DNA of 50,081 bases, taken from positions 1 to 50,081 of the forward strand of contig JAKQOD010000083.1 of assembly GCA_029565465.1 (NCBI GenBank), given 5' to 3'. Positions 16,442 to 26,800 of this stretch are shown one piece after another. The notes under the pieces are model-generated. The model was not told the DNA's origin, did no database searches, and saw nothing but the letters and a program-made list of their open reading frames with translations. The position numbers and the translations under genes were made by a program. Source of the stretch: Deltaproteobacteria bacterium (GTDB lineage: Bacteria; Myxococcota_A; Polyangia; Haliangiales; Haliangiaceae). The first letter of the stretch is position 1, and the number at the start of each line of letters is the position of its first letter.

Positions 16442-17347
16442 CTACTTGCAAAACTTGTAGCTATTTTCGACGCGATCAAACTCGCGATACGTTTCATTGC
16501 TGAGCTTGTTGCCTTTAAATTGATAGCGGCGCACGCCGGTTCGGCCTTCGGGCGTGTTGTGGATTTCGTAGAGCACGCCGGCTTTGGCGATGCGTTTTGG
16601 ATCTTCGAGCAGCTTGCAACCTGGGCCCCAGATGCCGGTGTCGTTGGCAATGGCGATGCGGAGCTTGTCGCCACTGATGCCAACCTTGGTGTATTTGGCT
16701 TCGACGGCAGCTTTGTCGCCTTTGATCTTGGCTTCGGTCGAAACCGCGTACTTGGCGCCCCAGTCGGCGAGGCCTTGGCAAAACTTGTCACGGCCGGCGA
16801 TCAGCGTCATTTCATTGGTGCCGTCGTACTTCGTGGTCACGGTGCCATCGGCGCCGGCAGCAAGGTGCGCATTCACGTCGGCAAGGCAGTCGACGCCCGG
16901 TTTGGCGAGCTGCACCGCATTGTCGCCACGCATAAAGCCATCGTTGAGGCCGGTTGCCGCACTGAATCTCGACGCGGTGCCACGCACCGTGTCGATGGCG
17001 CGAATGGTGTGTTGCCACTTTTCATACTCTGCACATTTGCTCTTTGCCGATTTGAACAGATATTGGCTGCGGCGCGGCCCACCCATCGTTTCATCGTCTT
17101 CGATGCCAAGCTTGATGCCGCGTTCAACTGCTGCGTAGCAGCCGGCAACGTCTTCGCGGAATTCGTTGCTGTCGCGATGGCCTTCCGATTCGGCGTAGAA
17201 AGTGTAGATCATGTAGGAGTAGATCTTGGCTTCAACTTCTTTGCCTTCTTCGTTTAGGTCAGCGTGCGCTGGTGCGATCGGCAGCAGGGTGAATGCAGCG
17301 ACGACGGTGGCAGCAAGGCACGACTTGACGATTGAATTTGTTCGCAT
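16442..17347 (-). CDS. exported protein of unknown function
   Basis: A 301-residue exported protein. ATG 17347 begins a good signal peptide (MRTNSIVKSCLAATVVAAF, cleavage near AHA), so the longer open frame upstream is not used. The mature protein has several cysteines, helical segments and a C-terminal domain rich in charged residues (GVRRYQFKGNKLSNETYREF). No family is recognised. It is the first gene of a two-gene unit with the AHxHC protein downstream and is divergent from the TPR kinase gene; the 171-base region between them must contain both promoters. Confidence 0.7.
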   Translation of the reverse strand: MRTNSIVKSCLAATVVAAFTLLPIAPAHADLNEEGKEVEAKIYSYMIYTFYAESEGHRDSNEFREDVAGCYAAVERGIKLGIEDDETMGGPRRSQYLFKSAKSKCAEYEKWQHTIRAIDTVRGTASRFSAATGLNDGFMRGDNAVQLAKPGVDCLADVNAHLAAGADGTVTTKYDGTNEMTLIAGRDKFCQGLADWGAKYAVSTEAKIKGDKAAVEAKYTKVGISGDKLRIAIANDTGIWGPGCKLLEDPKRIAKAGVLYEIHNTPEGRTGVRRYQFKGNKLSNETYREFDRVENSYKFCK

Positions 17348-17518
17348 GCCGAGTACTTCAGCAAAGGGTATGCCACCGCAAAACCCCTCAATTTCCGTGC
17401 TTTGGCGGGTAGCGAGGTCGCTACTTGTGTTGTCTTTACAAGTTGTACGCACAAGTTGTGCGGCCTTGTCGGCGCACCCGCATCAGATTTTTGCCGATGT
17501 AGGTGTTAGCATTGCGCC

Positions 17519-20368
17519 GTGAGTGACGCGAAGCACCAGCTCTCGGCGACGATGCCGCACAGCGGCGATACTGCTGGCGACGACTCGTATAGCGCGGCCA
17601 CGGTGGGCAGATTTGAATCGCTGGGCGTGCTTGGTCGCGGTGGCATGGGTGTGGTGTTGCGCGCGCGCGACCCGGAACTGAATCGGCCGGTTGCGCTCAA
17701 GTTGCTTGCGCCAGGTAAGTGGAGCGGCACTGCGGACTCGCTCGGCGAATCACGGTTGCAACGCGAAGCCCAAGCGATGGCGAAGCTGTCGCATCCCAAC
17801 GTGGTGACGGTCTACGAAATGGGCCGCATCGGCCACGATTCGTTTATCGCCATGGAATTGATCGAAGGCGAAACGTTGCGCGGTTGGCTCAACGTCAAAC
17901 CGCGTTCGTGGCGCACCATCGTCGAGATCTTTGTTGCGTGTGGTCGGGGCCTCGCTGCCGCTCACGCAGTGGCGTTGGTGCACCGCGACTTTAAGCCTGA
18001 AAATGTGCTGGTCGACAAACAAGATCGACCACGCGTGAGCGACTTTGGCTTGGTTGCTACTGGCATCGTTACCAACCCGGAAGATCTGCCTGCGTCGACG
18101 GAGTTTGATCGCATTTCGAAAGAGCTGACAGTACGCGGTGCGATCGTCGGTACGCCTGCCTACATGGCGCCCGAGCAATGGGCCGGTCTTGAAGTTGATG
18201 CGCGCACCGACCAGTTTGCGTTCTGCGTCGCATTGTGGGAAGCGCTGCATGGCCAGCGGCCATTTACAGGCGATGTCGGTGGGATACTGCGTGCCAACGT
18301 GCTCGTCGGCAAAATTAGCGAGCCACCACCGCCCGCAACACCGCCTGATGTTTCGGCCCGCGCGCAACATCGGATCGATGCTGCCCTGCGCCGCGGCCTG
18401 GCAGTGGATCGTGATGCGCGTTGGCCCAGCCTCGACGTGCTGTTGGCGGAGCTTGAACGTGCCGTAGCCGTGCAACGCAAAGGGCCGATTCTGGCCGTCG
18501 CTGCAACGGCGTTGCTCGTTGGCGGTGGCGCGCTTGGCCTAAGCCACTGGATGCAAAAGCGCACGCCGACGTGCAGCGACCCAACGCCCGATCTCGCTGG
18601 CAAATGGGATGCCGCCATCGCAAGCAGCATCGCAGCAAAGTTTGCAGCGACGGGGTTGCCGTTTGCAGCGAGCGAGTGGCAGACCGTGCAAGCGTCGCTC
18701 GATAGCTACGCCAAGCGTTGGGCCACTGGCTCGCTCGAAGCGTGCCGCGACACCCACGAACGCAAGACTCAATCGCCAGCGCTGTTGGACCAACGACAAG
18801 CTTGTTTGCAACGCGGCAAGCTGGGCTTGCTGGCCCTGGCGCGCACGTTCAACGCCATTGATCGAGACGGCGTCAGCGAAGCGCGCACCGCCGCCGCGCA
18901 TCTGCCCGATCTCGCTGCTTGCGACAATGCCGACCGGCTCACGGCGTTGGTTGCACGGCCGACCGATCCGAGCTTACGAAGGGAAATCGAAGCCGTCGAA
19001 GCTATGTTGGCTGACGTGGGCGTTGCGCGGAAGCGCGGCGTTGATCCGACGGCGATCGCGCAGCTCGATGCCGCGATTGCAGCTGCGCGCAAAACTGCGT
19101 ATGCGCCACTGATTGCAAATGCCTTGTACTTGCAAGGTGAGATCGCGCAGGAACGTCGCGACCCGAAACGTTCAGAGGTGGCGTTTCGGGAAGCCGCAGC
19201 ACTAGCTGCCGACGGCAAAGATGATGAACTCGCGGCAGATGCGTGGATGGGCGTGTTGATGTCGGTCGGAGATCAACGCGACAATGTGGAGGCTGCGCGT
19301 GCGTTGGTACCCGTTGCCGATGCAGCGATTCGTCGCGCTGGCGATAGCCCGCGGCTTCGGTTTCACTACTACAGCGTGGTCGGCGCGGCCGAGGCGCAAA
19401 GCGGCCAACTCGACGACGCGTATAAACATTTTGTTGCGGCTCGCGAAGTTGCTGGTGGTGATCCAGTGTGGCGCGCAACCATCGCGGTCGACCTCGCAAC
19501 CGTAACCTGGCAGCGTGAAGGCGAAGCCAAAGCGTTGCCGCTGGCGGTCGATGCAACAGCATTAGCACAGGCGGCCTGGGGTGAACATCATCCGAAGTAT
19601 GCGCAAGCTGTGATGCTGCACTCGCAGCTGCTCGACAATCTTGGTAAGAGCGCCGAGTCGAAAGTGCTGATCGAAACCGCGATTGCCATTTACGAAGGCG
19701 CGTTCGGCCGCAAGAGCATTCCGGTTGCCGATGCGTTGCTTTCCGTTGGTAATGTGCGGCGCAACCTCGGTGCGATGAAGGAAGCCCAAGCTGCGTATGA
19801 AGAATCGATCGCGATCAACGCTGCGCTCGATGCACAGGCGTCGTCGCGCGCGTTGCCGATGATTGGGCTAGCGCAGCTCTATATCGAAACCGCGCAGCCG
19901 GAGCTTGCTATCCCGCAACTCGACATCGCCTTGCCACTGCTTGCATCGAGTGCTGGCAAGGATTCATTCGACTACGGACTCGCACAATATTTCAAAGCCG
20001 CCGCGTTGGTAGACGCCGATCGTTGCAGCGATGCTGAGCCGTTGCTTACCAATATCATTGAGGCCACAAAGTTGCCGTTTCAAACCGGCGGCTGGCTGTT
20101 ACGCGGCCGTTGTGTTGCGCAGCAGAAAAAGTGGCGCGAAGCCGAGCCCATCTTCGCTAAAGGTTTAGCGCTGTGCAAAGACATCGGCTGCGAGCCAGAC
20201 ATCACCGGCGCACTCACGTTCTATCGCGGCCAAGCGTTGGTTGAGTCTGGACAAGATCGCGTTGGTGGTGCGCAGCTTGCAAAGCAAGGCTACGACACTG
20301 TGTTGCCTGCCGACGCCAACGGCGCACGGCGCATGGAGCCGTGGTTGCGTGCCCGCACATTGTTGTAA
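17519..20368 (+). CDS. transmembrane serine/threonine protein kinase with TPR-rich sensor region
   Basis: A 949-residue Hanks-type kinase. The kinase domain (about 30-315) has the glycine loop GRGGMG, catalytic K61, HRDFKPEN with D157, DFG at 175-177 and an APE-type motif MAPEQ, so it should be active. One membrane helix follows (about 322-343). The outer or periplasmic part of some 600 residues is made of helical TPR-like repeats. This kinase-TM-TPR layout is frequent in myxobacteria. The start is GTG 17519. It converges on an FHA-sigma54 activator gene with a five-base gap; FHA domains bind phosphothreonine, so the neighbour is a plausible partner, though the two are on opposite strands. 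Confidence 0.9.
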   Translation: MSDAKHQLSATMPHSGDTAGDDSYSAATVGRFESLGVLGRGGMGVVLRARDPELNRPVALKLLAPGKWSGTADSLGESRLQREAQAMAKLSHPNVVTVYEMGRIGHDSFIAMELIEGETLRGWLNVKPRSWRTIVEIFVACGRGLAAAHAVALVHRDFKPENVLVDKQDRPRVSDFGLVATGIVTNPEDLPASTEFDRISKELTVRGAIVGTPAYMAPEQWAGLEVDARTDQFAFCVALWEALHGQRPFTGDVGGILRANVLVGKISEPPPPATPPDVSARAQHRIDAALRRGLAVDRDARWPSLDVLLAELERAVAVQRKGPILAVAATALLVGGGALGLSHWMQKRTPTCSDPTPDLAGKWDAAIASSIAAKFAATGLPFAASEWQTVQASLDSYAKRWATGSLEACRDTHERKTQSPALLDQRQACLQRGKLGLLALARTFNAIDRDGVSEARTAAAHLPDLAACDNADRLTALVARPTDPSLRREIEAVEAMLADVGVARKRGVDPTAIAQLDAAIAAARKTAYAPLIANALYLQGEIAQERRDPKRSEVAFREAAALAADGKDDELAADAWMGVLMSVGDQRDNVEAARALVPVADAAIRRAGDSPRLRFHYYSVVGAAEAQSGQLDDAYKHFVAAREVAGGDPVWRATIAVDLATVTWQREGEAKALPLAVDATALAQAAWGEHHPKYAQAVMLHSQLLDNLGKSAESKVLIETAIAIYEGAFGRKSIPVADALLSVGNVRRNLGAMKEAQAAYEESIAINAALDAQASSRALPMIGLAQLYIETAQPELAIPQLDIALPLLASSAGKDSFDYGLAQYFKAAALVDADRCSDAEPLLTNIIEATKLPFQTGGWLLRGRCVAQQKKWREAEPIFAKGLALCKDIGCEPDITGALTFYRGQALVESGQDRVGGAQLAKQGYDTVLPADANGARRMEPWLRARTLL

Positions 20369-20373
20369 CGCCG

Positions 20374-21762
20374 CTATTGGTCGTCGCGCGGGCGTGAAAT
20401 GCGGTAGGTCAAAATCCGCTGTACCAGGGTGGTGCGTGACAGACCGAGCAGCTTAGCAGCTTTGGTTTGATTGCCAGCACATTGCGCGAGCGCGTCGACG
20501 ATCTGCTGGCGCTCGGTGCGCTGTTCGGCGGTTAACAATGCCAAAAATGAATTTGCCGCAATGTCGTCGGGCGTTACCGGCGAAGGCGCGCTGACGACTG
20601 GCGCGGGCGCACCCAGCGTTGGTCCAGCCTCGCGGTCAACCGGCGCTAGGCCAGAGTTCACGCGTGGCGAAAACGCCAAGTGGCGCACGCCAATTTGATT
20701 GCCACGCGCAAGCAGCAGCGCGCGTTCGATCACTGCTTTGAGTTCACGCACATTGCCTGGCCAATCGTAGGCCTGCAATGCAGCAAATACGTCGGGCTCA
20801 AGTTGCATGGTGCCCCGGCCGCGTGCATTGCTGGCTTGCTCAAGAAAGCGCATCGCAAGCATCGGCAGCCGCGTGGTGCGCTCGCGCAACGGCGGAATTA
20901 GCAACGTGATGCCGTCGAGCCGAAAATACAAGTCGTGGCGAAAGCGCTTTGCTGCCACTTCGGTTGGCAAGTCACGATTGGTGGCAGCGATGAACCGCAC
21001 GTCGATCGTCGTGGACCGCACGGCGCCGATGCGCCGCACTTCGCGTGATTCGATCGCACGCAGCAATTTCGCTTGGGTGGCTAACGGCAGTTCGCCGATT
21101 TCGTCGAGAAAAACGGTGCCGCTTTGCGCCGATTCGAGCAGCCCTTCTTTGCTTGTCGTGGCGCCGGTAAAGGCGCCCTTCTCGTGCCCAAAGAGTTCAC
21201 TTTCGATCAAATTCTCCGCTAGCGCAGCGCAGTTGATCCGCGCCATGTCACCGCCGCGGCCCGATAGCTTATGGATCGTTTCGGCCAGCACATCTTTGCC
21301 AACGCCCGACTCACCGAGAATCAATACGCTCGACGCGCTGGTTGCAACATCGCGCACAAATGCCGGAATCCCGCCAATTGTCGGATCTTCAACCCGCAGC
21401 CGATCAATGCCTGATCGCTGCGCCGAACTTGGCTCGGCTGCGGCGGCAAGCCACATAAACGAGTAGGGGCCGATTTGAAAGCCTTCGCCGGCCCGCAGCT
21501 CGTGTGGCCCACTTGTTATTCGTTCGCCACCGATGCTGATGCCGTTGGTGGAACCCAAATCCTCGACGGTCATGGGCGAGCCCAAGCGAACTAATGCGTG
21601 CCGTCGCGAAAACGTTTTGTGCTCAATCACAATATCGCACGCTGGGTCACGGCCAATGACAAGCTCGGATTTGGTGACAGCATGCGTCGATAACCGTCCG
21701 TTGCCTGCAACCAGCAAGAACTCTTCCCGGGTGTGCGCTGGGCTCAATTCGGAAGATTCCAC
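20374..21762 (-). CDS. FHA domain sigma54-dependent transcriptional activator
   Basis: About 462 residues in three domains: an N-terminal FHA phosphopeptide-binding domain (VIGRDPACDI, SRRHALV, DLGSTNG), a central AAA+ sigma54-activation domain with Walker A GESGVGKD, the sigma54-contacting GAFTGA loop and the R-finger region, and a C-terminal Fis-type HTH (NQTKAAKLLGLSRTTL). Such proteins switch on sigma54 promoters after recognising a phosphorylated Ser/Thr target and are typical of myxobacteria. GTG 21762 was preferred because AAGG lies upstream; an in-frame TTG at 21795 would add 11 residues. It sits 48 bases after a putative lipoprotein gene on the same strand and faces the TPR kinase. 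Confidence 0.92.
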   Translation of the reverse strand: MESSELSPAHTREEFLLVAGNGRLSTHAVTKSELVIGRDPACDIVIEHKTFSRRHALVRLGSPMTVEDLGSTNGISIGGERITSGPHELRAGEGFQIGPYSFMWLAAAAEPSSAQRSGIDRLRVEDPTIGGIPAFVRDVATSASSVLILGESGVGKDVLAETIHKLSGRGGDMARINCAALAENLIESELFGHEKGAFTGATTSKEGLLESAQSGTVFLDEIGELPLATQAKLLRAIESREVRRIGAVRSTTIDVRFIAATNRDLPTEVAAKRFRHDLYFRLDGITLLIPPLRERTTRLPMLAMRFLEQASNARGRGTMQLEPDVFAALQAYDWPGNVRELKAVIERALLLARGNQIGVRHLAFSPRVNSGLAPVDREAGPTLGAPAPVVSAPSPVTPDDIAANSFLALLTAEQRTERQQIVDALAQCAGNQTKAAKLLGLSRTTLVQRILTYRISRPRDDQ

Positions 21763-21810
21763 GTCGTGATCGTACCTTGAGTGCGATGGTTGCAACCACT
21801 GCTCGGCTTA

Positions 21811-22752
21811 TTATTCGCTGTAACCCATTTGGAAGCCCCACGCTTGGTTGTGCTCGTCGATAGCGATCAACACGTTGGTGCTCCAATTGCGGCCACCACC
21901 AGCAAAGTAGAATTGTTTTTTGATGCTGGTCTTTTTGAGCGCAGTTGCGATCAGCTCAAACTCCTGTGCGTTGTTCGGGCCTTCGTGCGCCATCTGAAAG
22001 CTGCGTACTGCAGCGCGGCCAGCTTCGACGTAGCCCGCTCCGGTAAGTGGGAACTGTCGGCGCAATGCGCGGAATAGCACCGTCGAGGATCCTTCAACTT
22101 CGGCTTTAGTCAGTTGCACTGGATTGAGATACGCATTGTCGAGGTGGCGGTCGAGGGTGACTGCTTGCCACTGGTCGCGTACTTGCTTTAGGTTAACGCC
22201 GGTTGGATTTTTTTCGCGCGCCTGCGCGTTGGCGTTTTGGGTGTTGTAGACCGCGAGATAAAACATGAGGTCGGCTTTGCGTGCACTCACAAAACCGTTG
22301 ATGCTGGCAGCCTTGAGTTGTGGCAGCGCCCAACTAGCAAACTGGGCATTGATGACAGCAGGGCTTGCGCTGGCTTGGCCGAGCTTGGTCAGGATCGCCT
22401 GGGTTGCGGTCACGACGTCGTAGCTGTTGATGCAAGCAGTGCCAAACTTGTTGAGTACGGCTGCATTAACCTTGGTTGCATTCTCATCGAACATTGCTTG
22501 GTACGACGCAAAGCAGCGATCGAGCTGATCTTTCATTTGTGCTGCAAACGTTGCCGCGACTTCGGCCGGCGTTGAGCGGTCGAGTCGTGCATTGGCCGAG
22601 GCGGCATCTTCTTTGCCGCCTTCACCGAGGTCGGCTTCACTCGCAGCGATGGCATCGGCGTCGGCTAGATCATCGCCGTCACCTGAAACGCAAGCAGTGC
22701 CAAGCAGTGACGTGAACGCAAACGGCAGTAGGAGTCCGGCAAGTTTCTTCAT
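21811..22752 (-). CDS. putative lipoprotein of unknown function
   Basis: A 313-residue protein with a signal peptide ending in LLGTAC, a somewhat atypical lipobox (Gly at -3), followed by an acidic Asp/Glu/Ala-rich linker and then a largely helical domain (KDQLDRCFASYQAMFDEN, NKFGTACINSYDVVTATQ) and a short beta C-terminus ending WGFQMGYSE. Two cysteines in the mature part could form a disulphide. No family is recognised. It is upstream of the FHA-sigma54 gene on the same strand, 15-48 bases away depending on that gene's start, so they may be cotranscribed. Confidence 0.65.
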   Translation of the reverse strand: MKKLAGLLLPFAFTSLLGTACVSGDGDDLADADAIAASEADLGEGGKEDAASANARLDRSTPAEVAATFAAQMKDQLDRCFASYQAMFDENATKVNAAVLNKFGTACINSYDVVTATQAILTKLGQASASPAVINAQFASWALPQLKAASINGFVSARKADLMFYLAVYNTQNANAQAREKNPTGVNLKQVRDQWQAVTLDRHLDNAYLNPVQLTKAEVEGSSTVLFRALRRQFPLTGAGYVEAGRAAVRSFQMAHEGPNNAQEFELIATALKKTSIKKQFYFAGGGRNWSTNVLIAIDEHNQAWGFQMGYSE

Positions 22753-23056
22753 GGCATGGCCATCAGCAAACCTCGTGCCTACTCACCCATGAATGATTAA
22801 TGCTAGTTACGGCCGGCAAGCGGGTTCGTTGGCAACTCGATCGTCCACTTCGATCGGCTAGCTAAGTAGCCAGTATCATTGCAGAAAATAACCGAACTGA
22901 CATTGGCTCGATGGTGAATTCGGGCGTGAAATCAGTACGTTAAACCCGTCGCCAAAACCGAACCGACCGCTTATCGGCACAAGCGGCGCTTGAAACGAAA
23001 CGCGATCGCGTTATTACGTGCGCATTATTCCTGCGATCTTGTTTCGTAGTCCCGAG
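22753..23056. other. intergenic region between divergent genes
   Basis: About 300 bases between the putative lipoprotein gene (minus) and the small membrane protein gene (plus). It must carry both promoters. No convincing ORF is present. A small inverted repeat, CCGCTT at 22967-22972 with AAGCGG at 22981-22986 around an eight-base loop, is the only structure I see. The region is less GC-rich than its neighbours around 22785-22885. Confidence 0.5.
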
Positions 23057-23752
23057 ATGGACGTGCGGTGGCACAACGACTCCATCGAGTTCGTGAAGCG
23101 GCCAGGTATTTTGTTGTGGTTCGCGCTGGGTTGCGTTGCTGCGGTTGGCGTGTTTACGGCATTCAACAAGATCGTCCCGTCGGCAGCGCAGCAACAATTC
23201 ACGGCTGGTGTTGCCAAAGTGTTGGCAGGCTTCGGCGGATTGTTTGTGCTCATGTCAACCGCACAAACGCTGGTGCCACGGTTACGTATTCGTGCGATCA
23301 TTAACACTCGGACCCGCACGGCAGAGCTTGCCGGCCGCACCGTCCCGTTCGATGCGATCGCCGGTTACGTGGTGAGCCCGCATCTAAGCAATTACAGCAA
23401 ACTCAGCGCAACGTTCACCTCGGGTGCCGCGCCGTTTCTGTTGACGTCGGCAAGCGCGCAACAACGCGCGGAGCTAGCAGCGTTGCAACAAAAGCTTGCG
23501 CGTATCACAGGCGCGCATGACACCAGCGAGCTCGCTGCTGGTCAACTGGCAGTGGCCACTAGCCGTGCGTTTACTCTGATCGCTGTCGGTGTTGGCTCCG
23601 TTTTTCTCGTACTTGGGCTGACCGCATTCAACGGCTTGGTGTTGCGGCCCATCGGTAGCAGCCATGGCTTTGGGTTGCCGCTATGGGCACTGAGTGTTCC
23701 AGCTTACGCGCTGGCATTCTCTGCGTGGTGGTCGACGCGCAGCACCAAATAG
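23057..23752 (+). CDS. small multi-pass membrane protein of unknown function
   Basis: About 231 residues from ATG 23057; a GTG at 23018 is in frame and would add 13 residues, and neither start has a clear ribosome site. Two hydrophobic segments lie near the N-terminus (ILLWFALGCVAAVGVF; VLAGFGGLFVLMSTAQTLV) and two near the C-terminus (AFTLIAVGVGSVFLVLGLTAF; LPLWALSVPAYALAFSAWW). Between them is a soluble beta-rich part, similar in layout to bacterial membrane proteins with a PH-like loop, but I cannot confirm that family. It is followed after 127 bases by the giant exported protein gene on the same strand. Confidence 0.6.
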   Translation: MDVRWHNDSIEFVKRPGILLWFALGCVAAVGVFTAFNKIVPSAAQQQFTAGVAKVLAGFGGLFVLMSTAQTLVPRLRIRAIINTRTRTAELAGRTVPFDAIAGYVVSPHLSNYSKLSATFTSGAAPFLLTSASAQQRAELAALQQKLARITGAHDTSELAAGQLAVATSRAFTLIAVGVGSVFLVLGLTAFNGLVLRPIGSSHGFGLPLWALSVPAYALAFSAWWSTRSTK

Positions 23753-23879
23753 CTGTGCAGATCGGAAACGGTGGTTCGGCCATCGGCGTTTCGTCTTGGA
23801 ACGGCGGGGCCCGTCGTGGCCGTCGCAGCATCAAATCAGCGGGCAGTCCGTTGGCGCAAAAGCTGCAATTCGCCGCGCT

Positions 23880-26800
23880 ATGCATCTTCGCAACGTTGTG
23901 GCTTCGCTCGCGCTTGGGGCACTAACCGTGTGCCTCGCACCTACAACCAGCCGCGCTGCTGGTGATGCTGCAACCCGCCTCAACATCTTCGTCTCAGCCA
24001 ATAACGTCGCTGGCCGACAGCCGATGTTGATCGTAACCAATCCGTCCGCCCAGGCCGCCACGGTGTCGATCATCGACGACGGTGCCGATGGTGACACCGA
24101 CGACTCGGTAACTAACATTGTATTGCAGCAAGGCCAAAGCCGCATCGTGCGAATTTCGCAGGGCACGGTGAACGACGACTACGCTGGCAAAGCCGATGGT
24201 GACTATTTTCGAATCATCGCCGACCACCCCGTTAACGTGATGCAAGCAACGACGTCGAACTGGCAACACGATTGGGCGCCCACTGAAGGCGCCGGTGGCC
24301 TCGGCACCAGCTTCTTTTTATATGGCCCACCAACGTCCGGCGCCGACAGCGACGTGAACGTGTTTGCGTACCACGACGGCACCGAAGTTGCGATCTGGGA
24401 TATCACGGCGACGCCGACGACAACGGGCACCACCACGGTGAACATCCCTGGTCGCACACTGGTCGCACGCATCAACCTCAACGAAGGCGAAGATATTATC
24501 TATCGCAAAAACGGCCTTGGCCTCGATATTATCGACGCTGGCCACACGTATTGGGTGGAAGCGACGCAAGCTGTCACGGTGCAGTACGGCCATCTCGGCC
24601 AAGTTGCCGGCGGCAACCAAGCACGCGACGGCGACGGCTTTATTCCAAGCGCCAACGGTTCATCTGCGGGCTCATTGTTCTATTTCACCATCCCGCACAA
24701 CCCTGGCACGCAGTCGGAAAAAGAGCTGCGTATCGTTTGTTTCGACAACTCAACGGTGACGCTATACGGCGCAACACCGTCGGGCACTGGCTGGACGGCG
24801 ATCTCGTCGTCCGCGGTCGCATCGGGTGGTCACCTCGACTTTGTTGGTGCAAATAATACGGCGTTTCGCACCAATGATTTGTACAAGCTGGTGGTGTCGC
24901 CAGCGTACAACCGCTGCACTGCGTACGAAGCCAACTGGATGGAAACCGGCTCGTTTGGCACCAGCGATGACGCCAGCACGGTGAGCTCGTCGAACGGTTA
25001 TTCGATGGGCAATTTGTTCGTGGCGTACATTGGGCCACCTGGGCAACAAGCTAACGTTGCCAACCCGGCAGGCGAAGCAACCAACATTTGGGCAGCGTCG
25101 GGCGGTTACGGCTCGCACTTGTATATCAATGCTGCCGACGACAACACCGGCGTTACCATCACCGATGTCGACACCAACGGTGGCGTTGTGAACTTTTCGT
25201 TTTCGTTGCAGCGCGACAAGTACTTTGACTTTGTCATCGATACCGCGATGTACAACGCGATGAAAACCAGCGGCCGACGGCCATACGTGCGGGTGACAAG
25301 CAACAAACCGATTTCGGTAACGTCGGGCAACTTCAACGATAACTGGCTGCTATTTGCGACCGGCGCACGGCCGATGGCAGCAAAGACCACCGCAACGCTT
25401 GCGACCACGGACGCGACCTGCGGCGAAACCGTCACGCTGCAAGCGCGGTGCGACAACGTCAACGGCAGCACGCTGGCGAGCTCCACCATGACGATCAGTG
25501 CGCCGAGCGGCGCCAGCTTGGGTTCTCCGACGCTGCCGAACGGTGTCAGCGTTACCAGCAGCAGCGGTGCGCGCTTGGTGCTGAGCGCTGGCACGCTTGA
25601 TTCCAACGGTGGTTTTGCCGCTGACGTGCCGGTCACCATCACGTGCAACAACGGTTGCTTCAGCGCACAAAGTGTTGCGTTGCAAGTTGAGTGCGCCGGC
25701 ACCATCGGTGGCGAAGTATTGGCAGACAACGCAACCCAATCGCTGTTGGTGACGCCGTCGTCGGCGCTCGTTGATCGACTTTTGATCGTTGACCATCCTG
25801 GCTACGACGGCACTGGCACATATTCGGCAGTGAGCTTCGATGGTTTGAACCTCACCAGCGACGTGACGCTGACGTTGTATCGTGCAACCGATAGTGGTGA
25901 CCCAGCGGCGTTTACTCAGATCGCCCAATGGACTGGCAACACCGCCGCGGCCAAAACATTTTCCTTCAACGATGCCTACGCGTTGCACTACGAAGCAGCG
26001 CGGTTCTACAAAGTTGTGGCGTCGGCCAGCACCTGCACCACACCGTTTGGGCCGGTGACAGCGCGCACCAGCAGCGGTAGCTCCGGTGGCAATACGTCGG
26101 GGCTCGAATCGAACGGCCGGCTCGCAGGGTTGTTGGCGCGGCGTGCGCTGGCGAACGTTAGCCGGCCCAACTGGATACCTACCGACATGCGCATGGCCAA
26201 TAGCTCCAAAGCGCAATCAGCGATGTTTGCCGACCAAGCCGCTGCTGCCATGTTGCCGGCCATGGGCCCACTGGATTCATTCCCCGTCAACGTCACGCCG
26301 CCTGACCTCGTCGGTGTTACCAATGCGGCATCGGCATTTGCAGCCGACTATCTTACCAGCGACGGTAAACGGGTTGGCTCGGTGTTGATCGTCCAAACTG
26401 TCGGCGAATACTACGAACACAACAAAGCCTTGTGCGACCGCGCCAATGGCAGCGAGATCAGCCGGCTCGAAGTGTTAGCCGAACCCAACGGCGGCGTGCT
26501 GCGCATGGCGTTGCAAAATCAACTCGAACAAACCGGCGACTACGCTGTGGAGTTCAAAGTCATCGAAGACCAAGGCCGTTACCAAGTGGTGAGCCAGTGG
26601 CATGCGTCGACGATGCCGGCGCTGTCGAGCACGGCGCGCGTTTACAACATTCAAGCGTGGTCAGCGATGCCAGGCATTGAAATTTCGTTTGCCGACCAAA
26701 TGCTGCAAGCCATGGGCTTGGAGTTCGCTGCAAATCCAGTGTTGCCACCGCGCATCTTTGCCAAAGGCGCAACGTTGGGCGGCGATATCGAATTGCACGT

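Noticed and set aside
23694..23879. Upstream in-frame extension of the giant exported protein
   Set aside because: It overlaps the end of the preceding gene and lacks the signal peptide, which begins at 23880.
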